Below are positions 48,151-58,915 of a stretch of 64,000 nt of DNA, piece after piece. The stretch is taken from the NCBI RefSeq assembly GCF_026151205.1, contig NC_087072.1:2313375-2377374 (forward strand), read 5' to 3'. Position 1 is the stretch's first letter. Every line of letters begins with the position of its first letter. Position numbers and translations under genes: made by a program. Below the pieces are notes generated by a model. The model was not told the DNA's origin and made no database searches. It saw nothing but the letters and a program-made list of their open reading frames with translations. The stretch is from Bolinopsis microptera (taxonomy: Eukaryota > Ctenophora > Tentaculata > Lobata > Bolinopsidae).

Positions 48151-49637
48151 AGTCTTCTTCTTCCTACTTTACCTACATTCTGTTGCCTACCCTGTCGACA
48201 ATTTTTGAAGAAATGTTTTCTTTGTCAATACTCTTCAATTATAAATCTAATAAACGTACTAAATGTAGCCTCGTATTGTCGTTCCTATTGTCGTCTATGT
48301 AGCTTAGTTACACCGCTAACTTGGAATGTCCTATGAACCTGGTAACATTAGTGTCCTCATTGTTGACTTTGTAGTTTGTATTGAAACCCTCGTGTGGACA
48401 ATAGACGTCTCTACACTTTGGCCTTGGTTCGTTTCTGTTTAGCTTAGAGCCTCACTTGTTGAATTAAATTTATGGCAGCTTGCCACATTTTACCTGATAT
48501 TGCTGTTACGTTTTGACAGGCTTTTACTTTGTAGAATGTACGATGTGGGAGACGAAAAGATTGTTTATTTTTTACGTTATTTCCGGCCTTTTAGGTGTTA
48601 TGCATAAAGGGTTTACTTCAATATTTAATGCAATGTTTACTTCTGTCAACCCATAGTACCAATATGAACCAATAGTTTGATTAATCAAAGATTCGTTCTC
48701 TTTTTGGTTCACAAACCATTACATCCTTAGTTTGGGAATAGTTGTCCACAATTTGTGCTCCACGAAGTTTTGCAGTTTGGGCTATTTATTTAGTTTCAAT
48801 GCTTGGTTATATATAACTAATAGTATAGTGATTAATAGCTTGATCTTCTGATTTCGTGATATATAATAAGAATATAACACTTAGTATAAAACAATAAAAT
48901 TTCACCATTTCTTGTCATCAAATTGCTTTACCAGTTTTTTAGATCCACCCGCTCCAAGAATTGTGATGCAACATTCCATCACTGCATACGTGCCATGATA
49001 TTACTTTTAATCTATAAAATATAGATTGCAGCGATGACAAATCAATATAATAGATATCCTGGGGCTATTTAGGATTATTATCTAGATTTTATTGGATAAA
49101 GCGTAGTGATCAAACGTATAACTAATGGTATAATATGTGTCATACAAATTAGATGCAAACACCATGTTATAGTAAAAGGCGGATGATATTGTTGTATCCA
49201 ATGTTCATGGGTTTGTAATGCATCTGACTTAGTAATTCAAACTGAGTTCATCAAGATGAGACTCAAGGACCCAGCGACTTTATAATCCACCCCTAATCAT
49301 AGACAATAATGAAATTAATTAATTACAATTAGTTTAAATCAATAAAGTAATAGCGGGAACTAAGTCAGATCAGAGCGCTCATTTTGTGTATTTAACTCAT
49401 TAGGACCAACTGTACATCTCCAGTGATCCCTTAAAAGTGCTGTTACTAGTCTGTGTCACTAGTAACAGCACTAGTGAAATCACTAACTACCCAATTAATG
49501 TACTTTTAAAATTCTACAACAAAAACTCCAAATAATCTCCATTTTCAACTCTGTTAGATTGATTGTAGGTGTTGTAGTGCTCTTGTGAGTTAGTAGTAGG
49601 AAACGAATTAGGCTTCTTATTTAAATAATCTGCAAAG

Positions 49638-49970
49638 CAGCTGAGCAGATGCAGTCAGTCTGAAGATTCAGCAGCTAATCTCTCCACAACAATGTTGTCT
49701 GGATCACAGGTACATCTGCGGGAATATTGTTACTATGGTTACTAACTAGTTACCATGGTTAGTAACTAGCAGCTGAGCAGATGCAGTCAGTCTGAAGATT
49801 CAGCAGCTAATCTCTCCACAACAATGTTGTCTGGATCACAGGTACATCTGCGGGAATATTGTTACTATGGTTACTAACTAGTTACCATGGTTAGTAACTA
49901 GCAGCTGAGCAGATGCAGTCAGTCTGAAGATTCAGCAGCTAATCTCTCCACAACAATGTTGGATCACAGG
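49638..49970 (+). repeat. 132-bp exon-like tandem repeat, 2.5 copies
   Basis: A block CAGCTGAGCAG|ATGCAGTC ... GGATCACAG|GTACAT occurs at 49638-49709, 49770-49841 and, with a 4-bp deletion, at about 49902-49969. The spacer is TTACTATGGTTACTAACTAG plus TTACCATGGTTAGTAACTAG. Each block can be read as an exon: with plakin exon 19 (phase 2) it would give V-CSQSEDSAANLSTTMLSGSQ and leave in phase 0. The candidate exon is 49649-49709. Whether it is ever spliced is unknown. Confidence 0.7.
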
Positions 49971-50128
49971 TTCTCTTCCGCTTTTTAATGACTAAGGAGA
50001 ATATAGGTGATAGATGTACTTTCTAGTACTATACTTGGGACATATCCTCCAAACAGTAAAGTTTGAAATATTAGCTGCTCATGCTGATTGGAACCATGAT
50101 GCAATGCGAAAGTTCTCACTTCCTAGTA

Positions 50129-50236
50129 TATTGGGCAGATTGCCATATATTGGGCATATTGCCATACAATGGGCATATTGCCATATATTGGGCATATTGC
50201 CATACAATGGGCATATTGCCATATATTGGGCATATG
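50129..50236. repeat. ATTGGGCATATTGCCATA minisatellite
   Basis: Alternating units GGGCATATTGCCATATATT and GGGCATATTGCCATACAAT form a 34-bp higher-order repeat of about three copies. Confidence 0.9.
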
Positions 50237-50951
50237 ACAATCTGAACTCTAAAACGGTATAAAACTGCCGTGACACTTCCATAGTACACAACAATTGTAC
50301 CCAGTCACAACATGATGTTCAGTTACCTGATATATATAAGGGGTTGCTGCCCAGGTAGTTCAGTCGTTGTTCTTGGATTTCTATAGACTAGGTCACTCGA
50401 ACAAATCGAATAAAAATTCTTCTATACAATTTTTAGGTGGGTACGAGGGACCGAATATAAACAATCGTATTATAAGATCTAACGCTTCGTGATCTTAGAA
50501 TACTGGAGCCTAATGAAAACGAATGAAAAATGAAATATTTCTCTACGAAACCAGAAATGACTATTAAAATGAGCATTTTAGAACATTTTAGAATTTCTTG
50601 TTTAATTCTCACGGTGTTCTTTAGATTTTGGCTTAGTTGTTTTGACCGTTGAAACGAATTGAACTCTAGCTATTACTTTCTATATGAGAAGATAAACCTG
50701 TTTCAATCTGGTTATTTCTAAACAAACCCGTTGTTTTCTTCAAGAGTCTAATATAAATAATATAAAGGGCATAATTTTAAATTTGGTAACTTCATACAAA
50801 TATTTGTCCATAAAATCTGAACTGACAAAAAGTCTATAATCTTGATATTTCAACACTAAGTCTCTCGTGAATGACTTAAATATACATCTTTGTTGGGTAT
50901 ATTTTAATGTCGAAGCGTGTAATAAATGTTAGAATTTATTTATAATATAAT

Positions 50952-51555
50952 ATGAAGAGCAAGATTTCAGTCCAAAGGAAGATCAAAATCTACGAGGCAC
51001 AAGTAGTCTCTATTCTACTCTACAACTGCAACTCCTGGGCTGCACCACTAGCTTCGTTGAATGAACTTGATATTGCTCATCGCAAACACCTCCGAAGAAT
51101 CCTCAACATCAGATGGCCTACTGGGGTTATTTCTAATGAGGCACTCTATGCTCGTTGTTATGTCACTCCCTTGTCTGTGAGAGTCTCTAAGTTTCGATGG
51201 AGAATGTTAGGACATATCTTAAGAGGACAGGAAGACTCACCAGCATACACCTCTATGTTATTTGCTATAAATTCTGATATTTTTATGGAAGGGAGACGGG
51301 GTAGACCATGTTTAAACTTATTAGATGTTATTAGAAAAGACTTGACTAGTAGAAATCTTGATATTAGACTTAAGAATTTGACTGATTTCGAAGACCTTAG
51401 ATTTTTAGCTTTAGATAGGGAGGAGTGGAAGAAGTTAGAAGATGGTTGATGTTTTTGTTTCCTTTTTTATGCGTTTTGATATCTATAAGGTGCCTAGGAT
51501 GCTCTTTTAAAGAGATATTTCGTACTTTGAAAGATTTACTACTACTACTACTATA
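50952..51555 (+). mobile_element. LINE fragment, 3' part of ORF2 (RTE/Nimb-like)
   Basis: A 165-codon frame (50952-51449) carries KIKIYEAQVVSILLYNCNSW, HRKHLRRILNIRWP, KFRWRMLGHILRG and EGRRGRPCLNLLDVIRKDL, the conserved C-terminal tail of RTE/Nimb-type LINE proteins. It is followed by about 85 bases of 3' UTR and a (TAC)n run (about 51535-51553) that is likely its tail. Strongly 5'-truncated. It is less degraded than the 6600-7010 copy. Confidence 0.8.
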
Positions 51556-52809
51556 ATATAAATATTATCAATGTTTGTGCACGTCTCTATCAGATGTAAG
51601 TGTAGAACAATAGGTAGTTCGCATATTAAATATTTGTTGAATTGTGTAATCACATTAGTACTAGCTATAACATATGGATGTACGAAGAATCAGAGGTATT
51701 TCCGAATTGAATCGCCGGCCCAATGCTAGAAGTCAATAATTTCCCAGCCTTACTTAACTTCACCCCTTCGTTGGTCATTCGTGAGAGTACAAGACTTTCA
51801 AACGTGACCCCGTGTTCAACGGATTGGTAATCAAATTCATGAGATTAGGAAAGATCTGCATTCCATTTCTATATTTAAAAAGGCGCAACTCTGACCAGTT
51901 TCTTGATAATTCCAGGGTTCTGTTTTCAAAGTCTCCTGAAAATGAAGGTTCTGGTAATATTCAACTATTGGCAGTGGTAAGGTGATATCTTAACCTCCAG
52001 CTGCCAGATGTGGTCATCATAGGGTCGCTATTAACCAGCAGGCACCACTATTAAGTTATGTGTAGTTTGTTGAACTGTTGAAATTCTATAGAATATTCAT
52101 ATGACGGACCTTTCTCTCCGTTATACAGCTGAAACTGGCTGCTCCATAATCACTATTGTTCAGGTTGTACTAACTAACTAAGTTGTAGCACCATTCGAAT
52201 TCTTTCTTCAGTACAGGTGCTTAGTATTAATTTGCCTTTAGGTATCGTATATGATCAAATTAAGATATTTATTTCAATCAACTTGTCGTTTTCTGATATC
52301 ACAGATCGTTCAATAAAAACTGCCGACCAGTATAGGTGTATTTTAAATGTACAGTTATTTCCATGTGATTATTAAAAGCTTGTACCATCAATGACATAAG
52401 TGAGTGGAAGTTTAAGACTAATTTGTTATATTTTTTCGGGAGCACTAATCTCTTCAACGCCGTGTTTTGGGTCTGTGTAATCCTTCATTTACATTAGTCA
52501 ATTTTAATCAAATAGCGTTCTCAAGCCACTCCCGTACTAAGTCTACTAACAGCTCATTCTTATATTGAGGTTTCTTTTGCTGAAATTGGCCAAGGATCTC
52601 AGATGCTATCACTTCTAAATTTTAATCTATCAGCGGTCAAATCTACCGTTATGTTTTGATGCGTGATTTAATTCTCGTCCATTGTGCTTTTATTTTGTGT
52701 AGTTATTTTTACAAATTAATTGTGCAACAGTTAGGCTACATACCAAATATAATAAGCAAAAGGATTATATTATAAAGGAGTATGTTGCACATGTAAAATG
52801 GCAAACATG

Positions 52810-52872
52810 CTGTAGTTCGACAAGTACTGTAGTTCGACAAGTACTGTAGTTCGACAAGTACTGTAGTTCGAC
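52810..52872. repeat. 17-bp tandem repeat, 3.7 copies
   Basis: CTGTAGTTCGACAAGTA is repeated perfectly three times with a partial fourth. Confidence 0.95.
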
Positions 52873-53458
52873 GTATGGTATTCGACCAATAACTCATGAT
52901 GCTCAGCTTCACGCTTCTTCAAAACCAGAATGTTCCGGGGCCCACATTCGAAGAAATACCCAACATATTTACTGTCATTTATAATAAATAAAAGGGGGTT
53001 TTTCTTGATCAATCTATTTTATCACTGACACGAAATTTTGTTGCATCGTGAGAGTCGATCAGGCGTTGCTTTTATAATCGATGATTATCTATTGAAGACA
53101 TATCGTTTGACTTTATACTCCCTACTATCTTCATAACAAGAGTAATTTAATTTAGGCCGGCTCATGACATTACATTTAGTTACCCTTGGTGCGATAAAAA
53201 TTGTATGACTATTTCGGTAGGGGCTCTAGTTAAGCTAATTCACACCGCAGAGTAATTCTTGCAATGAAGTTAAGTACTTGTACCAAGGTTTAGGAGTTTG
53301 GCTTTAGTCGGTAAATATAATTAACTTCTAAACTATTGCCTGGCATTGATCTGCTGTTGAGTTGAAAAATATATTCAAATCAGGTACCTAATCAGGGTGG
53401 GGTTAAGAAATATCAAATAACGGAGTAGTTCGCTGTTTATTAGTCTCATGATTGAAAT

Positions 53459-53535
53459 ACTGATATCTGGATATTATCCGGTTGGAAGAGACAGAGTCCT
53501 TGTCTCTTCCAACCGGATAATATCCAGATATCAGT
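53459..53535. other. Perfect 35-bp hairpin with 7-base loop
   Basis: The left arm 53459-53493 (ACTGATATCTGGATATTATC and on to GGAAGAGACA) is the exact reverse complement of 53501-53535, with loop GAGTCCT. The 77-base palindrome has no mismatches. It could be a miRNA or siRNA precursor (some invertebrate pre-miRNAs are nearly perfect), a micro-MITE without visible TSD, or a recent inverted duplication. The strand cannot be told. Confidence 0.85.
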
Positions 53536-53756
53536 AATCAGGGTGGCCTTGAAGTAAATTAAAACATTTATCGATGTGCCTTGATACAATTTCTTTGCTC
53601 AGCTATTCTTTCGTTGAAGGGTTTATTTCTCGAATAAAACGCTTTTACTGCTTGTCTTGCTTTAAAGAAATGGGATAATACAAGCTCTCATCAGTATTAA
53701 GCATGTGCAACTCAATATTTGCTATGTACTGGTCATTAATCCAGGGAAGGTATCAA

Positions 53757-53826
53757 AACTCCCTTGTGAGTGTTACTACCCATTCAGGTAACTCCCTTGT
53801 GAGTGTTACTACCCATTCAGGTAACT
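53757..53826. repeat. 33-bp duplication containing GTTAC and GGTAAC
   Basis: AACTCCCTTGTGAGTGTTAC followed by TACCCATTCAGGT is perfectly duplicated (53757-53789, 53790-53822), with a third AACT start. Confidence 0.9.
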
Positions 53827-53974
53827 GAAAGGGTGTTATTTAAGCGCTTCTAGTTCAGGAAGAGCCAAGTTTCTCGGATGATATGCTTTTATTTATAGTT
53901 AGATGTTACAGTTAGTTTCCCTTGTTATCGATAGTCAGAGGTAATATCTAATCGTATTATTTCTGAGATTCTGA

Positions 53975-54610
53975 TGAGAATAGTTAATGAATGTTTTATA
54001 AAATAAACGTAAAAAAAGAAACAATAAGGCCATAATTATGACGGTATTTTTGATTCAATTTGAATAATATTTGTAATTCGTAAAAGCCGTACCAGGTTAA
54101 AATCGATTAAACAGGTTATCGGAAAGCGTAAAATTCCTAACATATGTAAATTGTAAATTCTGTAGACTAGAAAAAAAAAATTTACTTCCATATCAGTCTT
54201 GTAAAGAAATGGCAGATAGCCAGATGAAAATATAGCGGTGTCGGGAGATTACTGTGATTTTTCTGAAATGATCCCGTTTAAGTGTCATGCTGATAATATT
54301 ATCAATAATATTAACTTATAGCGTTGTGATGATTGCAGATTTGCTTGATAGGTCCCCTTGGTATTGTTATAAAATATACGTCCAAGAAAAGGAATAATAA
54401 GGCCATTATCATAAAGGTCAATATTAATAATACGATTTGTTGTTCGTAATTAGGTTGTGGAACGGCGAATAACCATGCTATGTATTTCTACATTTTCTGA
54501 TAAAAGTTTCAAATCAAATCAAGTGTCGTGTTAATAATATTATTAATAGTATTAACTTATAGTAAAGCGTCGTGATGATTGCAGGTCGGTATCCTTGGTA
54601 TTGTTAGACC
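53975..54610. repeat. Diverged tandem duplication of about 300 bp
   Basis: Two blocks share ATAAGGCCAT-containing sequence (near 54027 and 54389) and then ATTAACTTATAG...GTGATGATTGCAG...CCTTGGTATTGTTA (near 54310-54370 and 54551-54606). The copies differ by many substitutions and indels, so the duplication is old. Confidence 0.6.
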
Positions 54611-57600
54611 AAAGTATTTTGTGTTAGCTACAGTTCCTCCTACACTACTCACAGCTCGCCTATATTCGATTAATATTAGGCTCTGCTTGTACCTGATTTT
54701 TTCAATATGTTTTGTTTTGTCGTAAACATGTGTTTTAATCTACCTCGTGACCCGTGCTCCATGATGTTTTCTTTGTATAATTTCAGTTGTCACGTAAAAT
54801 ATAATTGTTTTCAGTTATTAACAACTTAAGACTACAATCGTTTACTCTATCACTACGTTGTAACAAGTTGTGTTAAGTACATTGTGTACGTACACACTGT
54901 TGATATGAGCTATACCTACTTGTGGCGGATGCTTAGTGAACTGTGGAATTCGTTAATGTGATATATAGAAAAATTTATATCATTTAATACAGATAACTGT
55001 TTTAACTGAATTCAATCGATCTGAATGAAACTCTGAAATTGACTATATGACACACACACAAACACAAACACAGTCACACTGCAATTTATCGTCAGATTCG
55101 AAAATAAGAATATGATATTGATCCTTCGAGGCACCCAGATATACAAATGTGTTCTCTTAGCTCTAAATTGCAAATGCTTAGATAATAGATACGGGATAAT
55201 CTCGAAGTCATACTGCCGTATTTAAATTTCATGCTAATTTCATTTAATTACTGTAACTAACAAGCACACTTTTTAAAAAGCTCAAATTGAGCAACTGTTC
55301 AAGGTATATTCTGCTGTATCCGTTTCTACAGAGATATTAAAGTTTCTTTCGTTGCTATGTCCGGCTATTATCATGGCATGTGGAATTTGTATGACTTATG
55401 AATCCTGGTACCGGTTCTCTCGTGTCCCTGTTGATTATTGTGCGATTGTGGTTATGGCTACCAAACATTTATTCATGATGAAGTCCTAGTGGCTTGCCAA
55501 TATCCAAACATAAATGTTTTGTTAGTCAATAATCCATATACCAGAACAATATTACATCTATCTAATATACAGTTATAAACTACTGTAAAGAACACCAAGT
55601 CAGCTTTCGTTAGTTAAACTTTCACGCTAAATTGATGAAAAATAGGTCACGCTATTTATTCGAACATACGACAAAAGAGCATTTAGCTTACACTCTGTTA
55701 GATTGATCCCGTGAATGAAGCGCCTGCTTAACTACATTGTTTACTTTATTGTCCCCTGACAAAGTAATAGCCATTAGGGTCTGAAAGTCTATTGTGAGCC
55801 TCTCTCCTTTTGATACAGCAACCTGATAAACAGTTTTAACTCTTATTTGTGATATTGATAGACCTAAACCTGCAATTTTCTTTCTGGTGTGATGGTTGGT
55901 TGCCACCTAGCTATAAATCCTTTCTAGATCCCTACCGTACATGTGTTGTACCACGTGACAACCCCGATAAGCAAAGTGTACAATGTGATAGTGTCACTTC
56001 CGTGTCACTTCAGTCCACTTCCTGAAAGGGTGCTGATCTTTCTGTTGATACATTTTGTAAGCAATCTGAAGGGTTTTTTTCTTGATTGTCCGGCAAGATT
56101 TGTACCATCTTTATTTTTGGCTATGTTTTTACAACTATGTTTTAGACCCATTTTTCTTTTTTTTTTGGGTTGGGGCACCCACTTTACCTTCCTATCGGAA
56201 GGCTACGTCCGTCTGGTGACTAACGTCTATTGGGGTCCCTCCGGTGTTTTAGACCCATCGTCAGTACTTCAGTAATGTTTCCACGTTCTTTTACAATAGT
56301 CAATATTATACCCTTTTCAAGTTACTTGCGAGAGGCACCCTTTCTTTTCTAGACGAGAATAGTAACATGGTGGGCTACTATAGGGGGTCCTGTGGAGTGT
56401 AGACGGGTGCCATGGGTCTCAGAGTTAACTCGGTCCTGCATCTTAAGTATTGTCTTACGGACAATCTTCTCCTTATTCACGAGCATTACATTACTTAACA
56501 TTTTTGTCGTGTGAATATATTTTATTATAGAGTTATAGTGTTCAACGGGGCTTTTAGATTAGCGTCAACATGGAATGAGTAATTGCGTTCACTAAAGGTC
56601 ATTCGTGTGGTGTAAAAGAATTCTTGGACAAAGTTGAATCATGGTTAATGCCGGTATGTGATTTCTTCGTCAACAAGTTTTTATTCTATTGAATATGTAA
56701 TAATTCATTTCGTGCGTTATAAATATAATTTGTCTTTGTATGATTCAATCTGTTGTGTACGATTACAATCATCCTTTTATTTTCTATTCAAGACTTTTTA
56801 CTTTTATCGTTTATAAATAATTTTCCACATTACTCAATATATTAATTCGAGATATCTGGAAAATTAATTCTTCACATTCTAAGGAACATTGGTTCATAAG
56901 TCTACTAAACCGTGACCAGCCTGACTTTCTTCTCCAGTGACCATATTGTAGTGCTTAATGAATTTAGATGTATTAGTGTTACCCTCAAAGGCAGCTTCGG
57001 AAACTTGGCTAGCAGTAGCAAGCAATTTATTTGCTATCGTACATTAATGTAGACTGTCACAGTTTTGCACGCTACGTTTTGGTGTTGCGTTTTCGTAAGA
57101 CTTTAAGTTTACTTGTTTTTTAGTGTCGTGTATGTTTGCATGTTGGTTAGTTTAAGAGTAAGTTTCCTGGACCTCTACACTGGTTTCCCGTCTGATAATC
57201 CAGGATTTGTTTACATTTCTAATAACTAAGTTAACCTAAAGTCTAAACTAAGGGTTATTATGTAGCGTCAGCTTATCTTGTTTGTAACTCAATTACTAAG
57301 AATAGGAAGCTAAACTTATTTGATTATGCTGGGCACTTGTGGTGCCACATTATCCTTTTTGCATAGAGTTGGTTATACAATATGTAAGATAAAACTGAAT
57401 ATTATAGTTTGCGGTAGGTTCAACATATTATCATAGGCTTCATGTCCGTACGTGCTAAGAAAATAGACATAATTCATCATGCAAACCACTTTGCTTTAAA
57501 CCTGTCCATAACGTTTGCTTGACAAGTCATATATTCTTATGACTTTATTGATTTTTATTTTAGAGTTCTTTAAAGGAAGTCTAGTGAACATTATAGTAAC

Positions 57601-58735
57601 ATCATTTCGTCTCACATGGTCGATCCTATGTTTTATTAATATACCTTGAACTCTTTCGGACATGCTCATCTCTGGATTAATATTCGGTTTATCTTAATTA
57701 ATTGGGTTCAACATCATGTAATGTTCAATACGGTCACGATAGTATTTTATAGAGACATGATTCTTAATTCAGGATGACATTCTCATATTTTATTATGATA
57801 TATTATTTTTAAAGCCGCATAAAGTGTCGCTATGATTTATTTTCTGCTGAATTCTACTTGATCCGTTTGTATTTATTTGAAAAACAAGTTAAACGAACAA
57901 ACATGTGTTATACTTAAGCAGTCTTTGTCTTGCACGTGTACATGTTTCAGACGATGTTAGCAGCATTTGGCGACTGTTTCCGAGCGACATAAATGAAATT
58001 AATAAAGTAAAGCCTTGTCGAAAATTTTTGCCTTATAACGGAATAGTTTGCCTGGCAATAATTTTCGCCCTTCAGAAATATAAATCAGGGCAGTTAATAA
58101 GTTATGGGCTTATTCAAGTTCCCTGAAATGGTTCCTCGCTGCGATACAAGTGGGTACGCTACAAAGCGTTCCCTACACATAGTGTGCACTTCTTAGTGTC
58201 CACTCGCCGTCCACTGGGCAATCTTCCAGACAACAAACCACACGTGAGAAAGCGGATCCTAGCTCTACTGTATCTATTGTATAGTATTAATGTTATATAG
58301 CCTTTTCTACACACCGCACATTATGCACCTGCTATACCTGTCCTTACTCCTTTCTCCATCATCAGAATTATACGTAAAATTATCGGTGTGCTTTTGCGGT
58401 GTCCCCAAAATTCGTCTATTTTGTCATGAAACTGATAGCAGTGTTGGTGTATTTTCTCTTCCAACCCTTACTCTTGACTGTCGTGGCATCTGTCCTCGGA
58501 TATCTGTAAGTAGAACTCACGTCTTGCTGCTATGCATCTGTCTGAGATTAATATGTATTGAACTTTACTGGCCCTGGCAAGGGCCCATTACAAATACTTT
58601 TGTTTACAATAATAAAACAAATAATAGTATAATAATAATCTTAAAATAACGATTTCTTGATTTAACAACGCACTTAATCCCTTAGATAATGATTTAAACG
58701 CTACACACTAGTGGCGTTTAGATAGTGAGCATGTA

Positions 58736-58915
58736 ATGTCCCGATCAATATCGGAAAAACAGGACATCTTTACATATTTATTTGCCAATAAATCTGTATC
58801 AGCATCCTCACTCCACACAGCACTACCTCACATTAAGAAAAGCTCTGTTGCTCGAGCAGTTAAAGAGCTCCTAAAAAGTGGTGATCTCACTAAAGAGCGA
58901 GATCTCTGGTTGTAA
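58736..58915 (+). CDS. Winged-helix-like N-terminal frame (offset from the filamin frame)
   Basis: From ATG 58736 a 59-codon frame reads MSRSISEKQDIFTYLF, an SLHTALPHIKK helix, then SSVARAVKELLKSGDLTKERDL before TAA at 58913. The helix-turn-helix plus short strand pattern resembles winged-helix domains such as Z-alpha, although the Z-DNA-contacting Asn and Tyr of Z-alpha are not present at the matching places. The filamin frame opens at 58894 in another register, and its first residues (LVVTDQGINTFGQFF) read like the natural continuation of the wing. So the two are probably one protein interrupted by a one-base frameshift, a sequence error or an unrecognised splice. A TAA follows an overlapping out-of-frame ATG at 58731. 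Confidence 0.45.
   Translation: MSRSISEKQDIFTYLFANKSVSASSLHTALPHIKKSSVARAVKELLKSGDLTKERDLWL

Larger units (their letters stand above)
44640..49630. other. Gene-free stretch after plakin exon 19
   Basis: No exon recognised. Contents: a duplicated block TTTTAATACTTTCAACA...ACTATATAACAAATAATTTG (45265-45312 and 45404-45443), a GGTGGAACCG repeat (45327-45357), an AT repeat (45381-45401), a G run (45681-45692), a diverged duplication of a CTGGTCACACAC...TTTGAG...AATCCC block (about 46020-46100 and 46385-46440), and the retroelement-like and repeat pieces listed separately. A perfect 14-bp inverted repeat GTGCTGTTACTAGT with a 7-base loop lies at about 49438-49472. Confidence 0.45.
51556..58735. 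other. Gene-free 7-kb stretch
   Basis: No exon or RNA gene recognised on either strand. Contents are the repeats and hairpin listed separately, a CACACACAAACACAAACACA run (about 55051-55072), and two structured-looking GC-richer patches (56170-56260 and 56330-56440) with no assigned identity. Candidate open frames (55943-56275, 58290-58649) have no domain signature and lie in low-complexity T-rich DNA. Confidence 0.4.

Noticed and set aside
55943-56275. 110-codon hydrophobic plus-strand frame
   Set aside because: It sits in T-rich low-complexity DNA, has no recognisable domain and no splice context; phenylalanine/leucine richness follows from base composition.
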